This document shows, piece after piece, positions 1 through 10,641 of a DNA stretch of 64,000 bases (within the stretch, counting starts at the first letter, position 1; the number at the start of each line of letters is the position of its first letter). A program made the translations under genes and the position numbers. The notes below the pieces were generated by a model. That model was given only the letters and a program-made list of their open reading frames with translations, did no database searches and was not told the origin of the DNA. Origin of the DNA: Blasia pusilla (Eukaryota > Marchantiophyta > Marchantiopsida > Blasiales); NCBI GenBank assembly GCA_050084515.1, contig CM114271.1, positions 16,430,001 through 16,494,000 of the forward strand, written 5' to 3'.

Positions 1-3000
1 GCAATTGGATGTTCATGTGTTTCCACACAAATAAATAATTATTATAATGAAGAATTTCCACCCAAGACCATCCTAAATAGCAAAAGAAAACCTGAGTGCC
101 ATTTGGAAGAATATACTTCGGCCAAAGTAGCTCAAAATCGTAGGAGTAGAGAGATGCTCGTGAAAACGAAGATGAATAGCCATTTAAAATTTATTCTCAA
201 AGTGGGGCCTACTTTCTTAATTTGGCTTGTTTTCCTATGTATGGTTGATCACAAATACGGATACAATTTACTAGAACTAATAGACTTGGAGCTCCAGATG
301 AAATTTTGATTACCCGTTAAGGCTCCATCCAAGAATGACCACAACGAGTGTGACTTAAATGATAAAAACACCAAACAACTTTACCGTGTATGGTCGGACA
401 GTAGAGTGTAGCTTAAATGATGGAAAAATCAAATAACTTTACGAGTGTATGGTCCAACAGTAGTCTGTGCACCTATAGATGGTAAGTCACTTTTCTTTGA
501 GGAAGTGTTACATGTATTGCAATTGTGAATAATTTTCTCATCAACCTTCACATGATTCAGATAAATGTATTGCAAGGTTAGAGACAATGGGAACTGCAGT
601 TCCTACACGACTTTTCTTGAATCCTGATCTGTCCAATCATACTAGGAGGGTATTCACCCGTGATACAATTGTCCATCACACCTCCTCCATGTTTCACATG
701 TGCAAGAATTCACCTCCATTGACACCAGAAACTTCATGGAGTGTGGCTTGTTATCTTGCAAGCATGTAAAAGAGGACGGATCAAGTCTAAATTTCAAATT
801 AAGTAAGCAAGATGCCAATTTCCTCATTATCATGAAAAAGGTGATGGCTTGTGCCAACTTCCACACACTATCAAAAGAGATGACAGAACTCCCTTTGAGT
901 TGTGTTGTTTTAGTGCTGAACTCAGATTGTCTTCTATTGCCTTTTTCCTTCCTTGGTTGACCAGTATAAACCCTCTCCATCACTTGCAGCATGAGAATAT
1001 CCTTTTTCATCGCCCTTGACCAACGACCCTATCTCACACACAATCGTATTAAAAAGTTAAGTAAAAGGTTAAGGCACCCCTCCAATGCTCCTTATCCCAA
1101 CCTCAGATGGAAGCTCCGAACTGATAACTTGACCTCGCAGAATAGGGAAGGACAGGCTAAAACCATTCAGCGGATTAACCTAATTGATCGACTGAATTCA
1201 CCTTCCGGTACTATAAACCCCAACTGCTGACCCCACCCTAACATGATGCATTAAGTCCGAGTAAGGAAGGCTTAGATAGACCATTCAGCTGATTCACTTC
1301 GTCTAAAATCCAGTGATATAAACCCAACTCATGATCTCATAATAAGATGAGACACTCCGTCTAATTTAGAGAGGCAGACGATCAACTCTGGACTCCCCAT
1401 TCTCTAGACATGGCATCTTTATCCTAGGCAGGATGAGGACTGTCACAGGACAATTGTAAGCCCAAAGCAACATGAAATACCTGGTGAAGCATGATCATGA
1501 TGCAACTGATGCTGCTGCACATTTCAAGTAACATGACCCTTCATCAGAATCACAAACACAGAAAACTTTGAAATCAATTCACTCTAATGTCTACAAGCCT
1601 TCTTGTTGGTGGACCCTACCTCGTTCATGAGCAAGGAGATACTACTGGATCACAAGCTTCCGAGAACGGAAATTCCATCTCAATTTTCTGTTTTCCATTA
1701 TGCATTCTTTCTCCATGAACAATTCTCTCTGGTACCACCCTGCCTCACTATTGGATACTAGAAGGAAGATCGACATGAAGGGATATATTTGGCAAATGAG
1801 GGAAGGACTTCCTAATTATCCATTCCTTTCGCAGCTTTGTGAGGCCTTCCTTAATTGCTGAGATCCCAAGCCCTTGGCATGCGGTCATGATACCAGTGAG
1901 GAAAAAGTTTCTAGGATCCTTGCAAGGTGTAGAACATCTGCTAGGTCAACACATGACTTTGGAGCAACTCATCACACTATGGTTGAGACATAATTGGACT
2001 TGCAAGACAGCAGTGGTTAAGGATTTGCGTCTTGCCAGATGAGTAAGAAATATCCATTTTACAAAAAACGCTGACCTCATGGGCATCCACAACAAATCAC
2101 TGCCCTAGATCAAACCTGCACCTCTCAGTTGCCTAAACTACTAACTAAATCTTGACTGCATTTCCATATGGCGTGTGGAACCCAACACCATCCTAATGGT
2201 GTTCTAATCCACTCCCACACTTTGAAAAGTTAGTTCAGAAGATTGGTTAGATTCATCAGAAGTGATTAAGGACATTATCCCATGAACATCACACAAAATA
2301 CCAGAGGCAGAGGCTAGCCCCTAAGAAGCTAAACTCTTCACTGCTCCTTGAATATCTGGAGTCTCATGAATATACACCATCCATAAACATATCATCCAAG
2401 CCTCTGCCTTTAATCATCTGCCAGAGGAACATGCAGAAAAGAGATCAGACCAATTGGCCGGCTATCAAACTGAACGGCCTGATTCAGTATGGGGGTGAGC
2501 AGACATCTGATCCATCACATATTTTCCCCAGTCTTTGAAAAACCATAATAGGAGGCTAACGTTCGAGAAGACCCAAGCGTGACTCACGTTACCACTGATC
2601 CGATGCCTTTTCTCCTAGCCCTAAATCTAAAAGCTTGATTCTCCCATTAACATAAAGAACTATTTAAGGATAAAGAGGAGATGGATTCTGCACCTTTTGC
2701 ATAGGATGGGTGACGACATCCGGGAGAGGGTATACAAAAGTGCCCAAGGAAAACCAAAGTGAAAGATGGTCACCCTAAGAAAAGGAGGGACAGTGAGAAC
2801 ACATCCACAAGTGATCTTGAAAGTGTATGTTTGGGGCAAGAAGCCACTTTAATTTAGACACAAAAGATTAAACTAGTACAATGTCAAACAAACTCTATTG
2901 AATACATAAGATTGGCCCGGAACAAGAGTTGAGCCTAAATGCATCTTTGAAAGCCAACAAGCATCTTCTTGGAAAACATTCTGTCCCGTGATTGTCTACC

Positions 3001-3202
3001 AAAAATTGCTTGAGGCCAATCTTGGTCTAACCCATACTCGCTCGCTTGTGGGGTTTGTGTAGATTTCTTGACATTGTGGACATAAGCTTGTCAATTGACC
3101 TTCAGGAAGAAGAAAAGAGTTACCCTGCGAAGTTCGAAAACCTTGAGGTACTTACCGAGTCAAAAAGATTCAAGGCGTCAATCTGTCCACAATTCACAGT
3201 AC
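1..3202. other. No recognisable gene
   Basis: Moderately AT-rich sequence with only short, mutually overlapping open frames (longest 118 codons at 654-1010 on the minus strand). None resembles a family I know. Apart from the small tandem duplication near 350-460 I see no repeat or RNA gene. The right end (about 3000-3202) is probably 3' flank and 3' UTR of the EXO70 gene that ends at 3203. Confidence 0.5.
346..463. repeat. Diverged tandem duplication, about 58-bp unit
   Basis: Two adjacent copies begin with GAGTGTG/GAGTGTA at 346 and 404 and end in GTATGGTC..ACAGTAG. They share most positions, including ACTTTAC and GTGTATGGTC. Copies differ by substitutions and a few indels, so the duplication is not recent. 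No function is suggested. Confidence 0.75.
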
Positions 3203-5227
3203 TCAGCTGGAGAAAGACTTCCTTCTCTGCGTCATTGATCCAGATGATCCCTCAAACAGATCATTCAAGCTTGCCTCCACATCTTCAGCTGAAAATTTGA
3301 TGTACTTCTCTGGGTGCTTCCCAGTTTCCAGATAACCCCGATATCGGCCCAGGAAGGCACGATACGCAGCCAGAACCTTGTCGGCGATGGATATCCGGAG
3401 TTCATCGCGCAGCTGCGAGTCCGGGACAATCCAACTTGACTGCACCTTATGTACGTCCTCAAAAGCTGCGTTGAAGCTTCTGAACCTGTCCTTGAGCACC
3501 ACACGAGAAACACCACTCGCAGCATTGCCAGTTGCGTGTATACCCTCGTCTCTCAAGCATGCTAGAACTCTGCCCCAAGCTGCTCTTTGGTAACTTGTAG
3601 CATGCTGCCGCACCATAGCATTGTGCCTTCGAACCCAGTCATCGCCCAGTAAGCCGCGTACTTCCGAGTTCTTCACCTTTTGGGCGATGTAGTGCACATT
3701 ATTCATAAGAAAAAGGTAGGTCAAAGCGGGGTCTTTGTACAACTTCGACTTACCTTCTAAATTGTTCTCCAGAACATGCGTAATCCAGATGGTTTGTACC
3801 GCTAATGGAGACTTGTCGTTGTTCTTTGTTTTACCGTCATCTCCCAGGAAGTCAGTCAGGCCGTTGGTTTCCTCCCCTAGCAGCTTCGGAACTTCCTTCT
3901 TCTTGTCTCCGAAGAGTTGCTTCAAAGTCTCCGTGTAATCGAAGAGAAACCTGATATAATTCATGACATATTGAGTGAGGGCGTGTACAGCGCCTCCAGC
4001 CGCTGCAGTTCTGGATGTATCACGATGGATGGCGTTTTCGAACTCGGCGAATGTTGCCCGCGCGGCCTCTCCCAGCCGCATCAAAATTCCGGCCGCGTCC
4101 GACCTCACGCTAGCACAACCCTCTCCAGTGAAGATCGCCTCAATCTCGGGGCTAAGATCCCGTAGTGTCTCGTACATATCAAGCAGCTTGAACAGTTTTT
4201 CCGGGGACCGCCGACTTGCGGCAATGGCTTCACTGAAACTCAAAAGCTGCATTATTGAACTCTTCGCTACATCAGAGAAACAGGTTTCGCGCGTGGTGAC
4301 GAAGTCGGCGAAAACCTCATCACATAAGCGCCACTCGCTGGCAAACAGGACCTTGACGGACACTTTCATGGCCTGAATCCACTTCTTTACCCTGCCCTCC
4401 AATATGTCCCAAGGCATTTTCTGCACTTCATCGATGGTGAGCTTCTCTACTCCCAGCCTTCCCAAGCTTTCTTCCAGAGCGTTTCTCCTAATACATGCAT
4501 AAACCTGACAGCAGTCTCGTGAATACCCCGCCAAGATCATACGCCGCGCGATGTCACTCAGATGCGACACAATCTCCGGGGAGATCAGATCCAGCTGCAA
4601 GTCGGCTACAGGTCGCGCGACGGGCACATCCTCCTCTTCCCCTTCCTCACCAGAACTGTTGACTTCTGTCGCCGCTTCGGCCTCTTCTAAAGGGGAATTT
4701 CCAAAACCTCCTAGCAATGTCTCCATGAGCCACTCCGGATCTAGAGAGTCGCTGTGATTTAACAGCAAGTGGCGAAACTCGTCCTCCAATCGTGCCATCG
4801 CTAGCTGCTGGAGACTCTGCGCATGAGCTTGCACCGCGCTGCTGTTCTGTGACACCGACATAGACTCCAACAAGTTCTGCACTTCATCCACAGCCTGCAA
4901 ATACGAGTCGGACTCCTCCCCAGGGCAGTCCCATATCATACACGATCTGCCAGCCTCTGGCGCGGTCACATCCCACTGCATCACGACCTTCTCGATAGAA
5001 TCCAGGTCAGCCTCATTGCTCTCGTTGATCTCCTCCGTTGCTTCGTGGCTCGATTCGGCGGCAGAATCCGGCCTTCTGGGCAAAAGTTCATTCATGCTGG
5101 AAAAACGGTCGTCAAATTTGGACAAGATCTTCAGCATGTCATCAGTCATAGTCTCCGTTGTACCCAACGACCTCACGATATATTGCGCGGTGGCTAATAC
5201 TCTCTCCTCCCCATCAGATGCAGCCAT
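3203..5227 (-). CDS. EXO70 exocyst subunit, intronless
   Basis: Encodes a 674-residue protein of the EXO70 family, a subunit of the octameric exocyst complex that tethers secretory vesicles to the plasma membrane; EXO70 binds acidic phospholipids. The N-terminal part (residues about 1-200) is acidic and helical. An acidic stretch, GEEGEEEDVP, follows near residue 195. The segment LDLISPEIVSHLSDIARRM near residue 210 and the C-terminal helical-bundle domain (from about residue 290) are typical of plant EXO70. The C-terminal region carries WIVPDSQLRDELRISI near residue 600 and YRGYLETGKHPEKYIKFS near the end, both close to plant consensus. Length matches the usual 600-700 residues. The reading frame is uninterrupted, as in many plant EXO70 paralogues that lack introns. 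The start was chosen as the first ATG after GC-rich, pyrimidine-rich leader sequence. Paralogue clade cannot be assigned by eye. Confidence 0.95.
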   Translation of the reverse strand: MAASDGEERVLATAQYIVRSLGTTETMTDDMLKILSKFDDRFSSMNELLPRRPDSAAESSHEATEEINESNEADLDSIEKVVMQWDVTAPEAGRSCMIWDCPGEESDSYLQAVDEVQNLLESMSVSQNSSAVQAHAQSLQQLAMARLEDEFRHLLLNHSDSLDPEWLMETLLGGFGNSPLEEAEAATEVNSSGEEGEEEDVPVARPVADLQLDLISPEIVSHLSDIARRMILAGYSRDCCQVYACIRRNALEESLGRLGVEKLTIDEVQKMPWDILEGRVKKWIQAMKVSVKVLFASEWRLCDEVFADFVTTRETCFSDVAKSSIMQLLSFSEAIAASRRSPEKLFKLLDMYETLRDLSPEIEAIFTGEGCASVRSDAAGILMRLGEAARATFAEFENAIHRDTSRTAAAGGAVHALTQYVMNYIRFLFDYTETLKQLFGDKKKEVPKLLGEETNGLTDFLGDDGKTKNNDKSPLAVQTIWITHVLENNLEGKSKLYKDPALTYLFLMNNVHYIAQKVKNSEVRGLLGDDWVRRHNAMVRQHATSYQRAAWGRVLACLRDEGIHATGNAASGVSRVVLKDRFRSFNAAFEDVHKVQSSWIVPDSQLRDELRISIADKVLAAYRAFLGRYRGYLETGKHPEKYIKFSAEDVEASLNDLFEGSSGSMTQRRKSFSS

Positions 5228-6570
5228 AGATCTTCCAGCCCCCTCTTTTTTTTCACCCCTCCTCCCGTGCCTTCGCTCCGATCAATCCAGTATTGAACGC
5301 AAAGCGCGTCCGCTCACTTTCACGGTCATCGCACACTGCTCCTATTTCTCCCTCGCTCCCCACTCTTCACTCCCTCACCCTCTCGGCCCTCCTGTACCTT
5401 CCCCAGACGCCTCCACCATCTGCCCCCGACCCGATGTAGCTCAAAACGACAGATCCAGATCCATTCGCCGTCTCTCTCTCTCTCTCTACTCGGTCGCTCG
5501 ACTCCCTCGACGGCAGCAGAAAGCGCTAAGCGAGAGAAGCAGCAAAAGGTTCGCTAGCTCGTACGCAGGCGAAGGCAAATGATGCAGAGCGGATGAGAAA
5601 AGGCCAGACCTGAACACAGCGCAAACGACTCCCGAAGACGAAGAAGAGATGCGGGGCAGGGAACCGGAGATACAGAGAAACTCCACTCCACTCCACTCCA
5701 CTCCAGGCGAAGGTCGGAACCGGAAAGGATCAACACGCGGAGGGAGAAAAAGGGAGGCACAAGCCCAGCTCACAGCGCTCGAACTGGGACGGAAGGGGTG
5801 GCCCCGGGGACACTGCAGCGAATAAGCGAGGGAGAACTGGACTGGAGTGGAGAAATGAAACACGGTTGCGCGGGATGGGTGACCGGCGACGCCGCGACCG
5901 CGGCGGGGGAAATAGCGGGTCGGACACACGGGCAGCAGGCCGGGCAGGCCGAATACCGAGCTGACGCTTGTGTGCCGCGGCGTGGCCGCAGCGATAGCGG
6001 GTCCTGCCCTTGCCGACGTGCTTTCGCGAACGAGTTCCCGCGTTCGCCTTTCCTTCCCTCGCCCTTCTCCGCCACTCACGGCGTCCGTCGACTATTTACT
6101 CCTCCCGCCGCCTTTTTAGCGCCTCCTCTACTCGCACCCCATCCGCTATCAGCCTTTCGATGGAGACGTCTATCTCCCAGCTTACCTCTGGAGCCATAAT
6201 AGCAAGCGTCATTTTTAGATGTCGTTTATAAGCACACTTTAGGTCATGCATTTTATATACCTAGGGTGGGGATATTTTTCCCCTGTTCACGGGCATGGCC
6301 AATTATCGGTTAAACCTAGCTACCCGGTCAATTACTAGGGCATTACCGAACTTGCTCTGAGTTTTTATTAAAAAAGAAAATTTATATTGAGCTGATGAAG
6401 TAAGCATGTTTGGAAATTTTGGAGGCTAAACCATGGATCATCATTAGTACCCATCTATGTTATTAACAAAGGAGGGGTTCTTCATTTGTGAATAGTCCCT
6501 CGGCTTGGCTTGGCTTGGCTTGGCAAGTGTCATTTGGATAATAAGATAAATTTTTATGATCTATTAGTTG
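5228..6570. promoter_or_regulatory. GC-rich upstream region of EXO70
   Basis: This region precedes the minus-strand EXO70 gene and probably holds its 5' UTR and promoter. It contains a CT run at about 5467-5487 (GA on the transcript strand), five CCACT units at 5681-5705, and dense CpG between 5750 and 6150. Overlapping open frames on both strands up to 197 codons result from the GC richness and resemble no family. No TATA box could be fixed with confidence. Confidence 0.45.
6502..6524. repeat. GGCTT microsatellite
   Basis: Four to five perfect GGCTT units, lying at the boundary between the GC-rich EXO70 upstream region and AT-rich Helitron-type DNA. Confidence 0.85.
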
Positions 6571-6784
6571 TCTAATTTATATTATCATTAGAGAGTGCCT
6601 CTTTATTTGGAGATCGCTTTTCCTTTTTGACACAAGTCCTTTTAAGTCACTAAAATTGTTCGTTGTCGAAACCAATAGGATCGTTCAAATTCAATTGTAC
6701 GCTTAGGATGGGTAATTTCAAAATTATACACGGATGTCTAATTTTGAAATTATCCGTCCTAAACATTGCATAGGCACAAGCTAG
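6571..6784 (+). mobile_element. Non-autonomous Helitron-like element, 214 bp
   Basis: Begins TCTAATTTATATTATCATT and ends with CTAG followed by T, the Helitron 3' rule (CTRR before T). The head continues GAGAGTGCCTCT, shared with the heads of the elements at 30531-30701 and 48820-49030. The base before TC is G rather than the preferred A, so the 5' limit may be a few bases off. Non-coding. Confidence 0.6.
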
Positions 6785-6970
6785 TGTGTTATTATGGGAG
6801 AACATATTCTTGATTTTCAAACATATATTTCATTGACACATGCACTTGGGAAAAAATCAACGCAATAAGAAAAAATTTGTGTGAAACATAATTTTTCACA
6901 ACTAATCATATGGAGGGCGCGGGATGCACAATATGTTTTCTTACATCTATGCATCTTACTTTTATTTGTA
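6785..6970 (+). mobile_element. Helitron-like fragment
   Basis: Starts directly after the CTAG of the preceding element with TGTGTTATTATGGGAGAACA, followed by TTCTTGATTTTCAAACA and TTGACACATG. This matches the head of the element at 26258. No clear 3' terminus is visible before the next element begins at 6971. Helitrons inserting at the 3' end of another Helitron is known in plants; here it makes a head-to-tail pair. Confidence 0.45.
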
Positions 6971-7184
6971 CTAGTAAGATAACCGTGCCATGCACAGAAA
7001 ATAAATAGGTGTCTGAAGAGCTTTTGCTAGTGTATAACCTATGAAGGGACTAATGATGTATACAAATTCAAAAAAATTTCTTACTGCCCGTAGCTTGTGA
7101 AATATTTTTTTGTCGTCAAGTTGCCATGTATCAAACAGAGAGGTGTTTGCAAATCAAGAAGGAACTCTCCAATAATAATATAGA
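6971..7184 (-). mobile_element. Non-autonomous Helitron, 214 bp
   Basis: Read on the minus strand it starts TCTATATTATTATTGGAGAG after an A and ends CTAG before a T, so both flanks fit insertion between A and T. A small hairpin (GTGC-ATG-GCAC) lies about 14 bp before the 3' end, as in Helitron terminators. The head motif CTTCTTGATTTGCAAACACC is shared with the copy at 26258-26431. Internal sequence matches the fragment at 20820-20974. No coding capacity, so it would need helicase and Rep supplied elsewhere. Confidence 0.75.
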
Positions 7185-7707
7185 TATATATAAGGTGCCC
7201 ATACGATACATAGACGTAAGAAAGGGTCAATAGAAAAATTGGATCAATACATTTAGGGTCAAACTTTTAAGGCCTCTACAAATAGGTCTTCAATTTTATC
7301 CTTCTTCGGGATAGCTCCACCACTAGAACAAATCATAGTTTTAATAACTGGCTCATATGACTCATTTTAGTCATATATAACCATAAATGAATGGCCTTGA
7401 CTGGTGACTCATGGAGTCACAAAAGCCTAGTCATGTGTAACCATCCTTTGTTTGTCATAGTTAAGTTAGAATCTATGACATGAAGCGCATAAGTGGGAAA
7501 GAATCAACCAAAAAGAGAAAAGACAAGATACATGAGATAAAGATGAGAGTGGGGCCATAGGTTGGTGAAAAGGGAGATAAGGATGAGGTCGAGGAAGATG
7601 AGGTTGGGACATTAGACTCCAAAGGAGATTCTCTCATGCTATGAGAGTAGGACATGTGGCATAAGGATAGGTAGAGCTAATTTGTCTTCATTATACCTAT
7701 CTCTAAG

Positions 7708-7717
7708 TATATAAAGG
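7708..7717 (+). promoter_or_regulatory. LTR TATA box
   Basis: TATATAAAGG lies about 80 bp before the LTR end, the usual place for the LTR promoter of a Ty3/gypsy element. Confidence 0.6.
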
Positions 7718-7789
7718 AAGAGGAGAGGCCTTGAGGGCATTCTACCTTTGAGCAACTCTAGAGTGGTTCCGTGAACTGGAGAGTTACAA

Positions 7790-7801
7790 TGGTATCAGAG
7801 C
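7790..7801 (+). promoter_or_regulatory. Primer-binding site, initiator-Met tRNA
   Basis: TGGTATCAGAGC is complementary to the 3' end of plant initiator methionine tRNA, the common primer of plant LTR retrotransposons. It directly follows GAGTTACAA, taken as the end of the 5' LTR. Confidence 0.9.
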
Positions 7802-7939
7802 AAGGTTGCTCTTCCAACGAGAGTGGATTACCCCTCTTGGAAGGATGACTAAGTAATGATATACTGTTTAGAGTAGATAGGTTGTTAGAGGGTGGCACTG
7901 GCTATAGAGCTGCAAGTAGAGTAAGGGGGAAGGGTTGTT

Positions 7940-8382
7940 TTGCAGGTAATGGATGGAGGGGGAGCGAGAGTGGCTCCTAATTTCCCGTTTCTTAATCCGT
8001 TCACCATCAAACTCTTATATGTAGATAGACACTGGTTCACGAGATACCTCGTATATCACTTTGGTGAAGTTTTCATGACGGAAGTGATGGAGTCTCGCTA
8101 TCCGGTGATCCTCCCTATTGTTACATATGATCGTGTGTGGGATTGCACTATTTATATATTGTTTTAGAGGAGATATGGGCAATGGATTTGAATAGGCCCC
8201 CACAAGTGTTTTTTAACACTCGATGTATAGCCCATGTGGTTTTTCAACCTAAGATAGCATATAGAGAGTTTATGGTGAGGAAGTTTGGTCAAGAGTATTA
8301 TAATGAAGTCATTGCGTCAACACTGCCTTTTGTAGTCCCTATTGTGCAAAGTTGGCAGGTGTATATCTTGATCTTATATTAG
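7940..8382 (+). other. Leader of the gypsy element with a duplicated small frame
   Basis: Two overlapping small frames (7940-8167 and 8137-8382) lie between the primer-binding site and gag. Their products resemble each other: the first contains FGEVFMTEVMESRYPVILPIV and the second FGQEYYNEVIASTLPFVVPIV at matching places. This suggests one unit was duplicated. I do not recognise the family. Whether they were translated is unknown; they could be remnants of an accessory leader protein. Confidence 0.35.
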
Positions 8383-8576
8383 AGTGATAGTAAAGGGTCA
8401 GGGGAAAGTCGGAGCGATCATGGAAGAAACTTTGAGGGATATGATTCGTGAATTGAGAGAGTTGAGAGTTGCATTTGATCAAAGTTAAAACCAAGTCCAA
8501 GAATTAGCGCAAGAAGTTGCTTCGGTCAGAAATATGAGAGTAGAGAGAGAGAGAGAGAGTTCTTCCGATAGGTGGG

Positions 8577-9575
8577 ATGGAGACGGAAACCACGAGTGTT
8601 GTGACTTCTGGGGAGAGTGACGAAACCTTAAGGGCACGAGCATTGGAGGCCCAAGCAGCACAAAGAGTGATGGAGATGAATGCTCAAGCCTCATTGATAT
8701 TGAAAATGACAAAGGCATGCAAGGTAGAACCGTACAAAGGAAGTCGAGCCATGGGGGTATTAGAGGGTTGGATCACTCGGATGGAAATCCATTTATCCCT
8801 TTTCAACATTGATGATCATATTGCAGGGATGTTCGTAAGATCTTGGTTAATCGATCGAGCATTGACATGGTATCAAGGATGGGAGAGATCCTTGATTGAA
8901 ACAACTCAACAAATTACATGGAGCGGAATGAAGCAAGGGCTGCTCCAAAATTTCCAAGCTGTGGATCCAATCCTCAGTGCTAGAATGAAATTATGGCGAC
9001 TGGAGCAGAAAGGAAATGTGGAGGACTACATCGAAGAGTTTCGTGACTTGCATATACAAATCCGCGACATGAGTGGGCCAGAAGCTCTCGATCTGTTTAA
9101 GAGAGGTTTGAAGAAGAAGGTGCGTCAAGAGGTGATTCGAGACAACCCAAAAGATATCAATGAAGCAATCGCACGTGCCCAACGTATGGCAAATGTGTAC
9201 GAAGGAGGAGGAGAGGTGGTTGCTTCCATGAACAACCACTACGGACCCACACCCATGGAGTTGGGTAACCTTCGAGCACGAGATGGTTATGCGCCGCGAA
9301 GGTATAATGGAAGGGTGCCAATGGAGAGAGATCAGAATCTCAACATACAAGGGATTGCTCCTCAAACCGACGGGGTCGGGGTTCCTAGAGGAGGGAGAGA
9401 ATTCGAAGTCCGAAGAGATACACGCCAATGTTTTGAGTGTGGTAGATATGGTCATATAGCCATGAATTGTCGTCTTCGTAGGCTCGAAAATAGGCCATAT
9501 CATCGCCCCCTTAATCATCTTGAAGGAGGGCATATGCAGGAAGATGACGAAGAAGGCGGACCTCTGGAAAGCTAA
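8577..9575 (+). CDS. Gag protein of the gypsy element
   Basis: A 332-residue Gag, which would package the element RNA into virus-like particles. A helical capsid-type domain spans about residues 45-200, including the typical segment with WYQGWE and the following [15 protein letters not shown] zinc knuckle, [14 protein letters not shown], lies near residues 284-297. An upstream ATG at 8420 begins a coiled-coil-like frame that has a TAA at 8486-8488 and changes frame in the GA run near 8540. The original Gag therefore probably started earlier and the present start is only the first ATG of the open part. The gene overlaps the protease frame by about 56 bases. Confidence 0.75.
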   Translation: METETTSVVTSGESDETLRARALEAQAAQRVMEMNAQASLILKMTKACKVEPYKGSRAMGVLEGWITRMEIHLSLFNIDDHIAGMFVRSWLIDRALTWYQGWERSLIETTQQITWSGMKQGLLQNFQAVDPILSARMKLWRLEQKGNVEDYIEEFRDLHIQIRDMSGPEALDLFKRGLKKKVRQEVIRDNPKDINEAIARAQRMANVYEGGGEVVASMNNHYGPTPMELGNLRARDGYAPRRYNGRVPMERDQNLNIQGIAPQTDGVGVPRGGREFEVRRDTRQCFECGRYGHIAMNCRLRRLENRPYHRPLNHLEGGHMQEDDEEGGPLES

Positions 9576-10641
9576 CCACCACGATGTCGCGCCTCGCGGA
9601 TATACTGGTTCTAACAAAATGAGGAAAGGCGAGGGTCGACACAAACATGTGGAGGTAAATGGTTTGAAGAGAGGAGAAACACGTCTCATTGTTATAGACG
9701 GGGAAGTAGAAGGATCCCAAGTTAGAGTGTTGATTGATCCTGGGGCAACAGAAAACTTCCTTTCAAGAGCCATAGCTATGAAATTGGGCTTAGCTTTAGA
9801 GAGGGATCAAAAAGAAGAGGTAGAATTACCAAACGGGCAAACAGAAAAGATTGAGAAGCTTCCTCGAAGGGTAGAGTTGAGGATAGGAAAGTATCTAGAA
9901 GAGTTGGAGATGAAGGTCATTAGGTTAGCACGTTATGATGTTATCTTGGGAATGCCTTGGATGGAACAGTATAATCCAGAGGTAGATTGGAGAAAAAAAA
10001 CTGTGAAGACCCGAGAGTGGAAGCTTTACGGAGACAGAGTCAGATCACGTCCTAGAACCCTATCCCTATATGTAATAGGAAAAACCGCCATCAAACATCA
10101 AGATCTATGTTTCCTAGGTTTAATAAGAGATGTTTATGGTTTGAAAAAATATTCAGAGGTACCAGACGAGTTGAGAGAAGTATTGGAGGAATACAAAGAT
10201 GTATTCCCAAATGATTTACCATTAGGGTTACCACCCAAACGGAGCGTAGACCACAAGATTGAGATCCTTCCAGGAAGCACATCACCATGTAAAGCTCCTT
10301 ACCGCTTAGCTCCAAGAAAATTAGAAGAATGCAAAGCCCAAGTGGAGGAGATGCTGCAGAAAGGCTTCATCCAACCAAGCGTCTCGCCATATGGAGCCCC
10401 TGTCCTTTTTGTGAAAAAGAAGGATGGAAGCATGCGACTGTGTATCGACTATCGAGCACTGAATCAACAAACAGTCAAAAACAAATATCCATTACCAAGA
10501 ATGGATGATTTGTTCGACCAACTACAAGGAGCAAAATACTTCACAAAACTTGACCTTCGTAGCGGCTACAACCAAATTCGAATTGCGGATGAAGATGTGC
10601 ACAAGACGCCAGTACTAGGTATGGACACTTTGAATACTTAG
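9520..10641 (+). pseudogene. Protease and N-terminal reverse transcriptase, frameshifted
   Basis: The aspartic protease comes first. Its active site reads [12 protein letters not shown] (Asp codon 9736-9738), with proline where Ser or Thr is expected. The RT fingers and palm follow, with the segments [28 protein letters not shown] and [15 protein letters not shown]. The frame is lost right after HKTPV near 10613, at the point where family members continue toward [10 protein letters not shown]; that sequence resumes in another frame at about 10625. The product would synthesise element cDNA if it were intact. This copy is not. Confidence 0.85.

Noticed and set aside
5486-6199. Long overlapping frames upstream of EXO70
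   Set aside because: GC-rich promoter sequence gives stop-poor frames on both strands; no recognisable protein.
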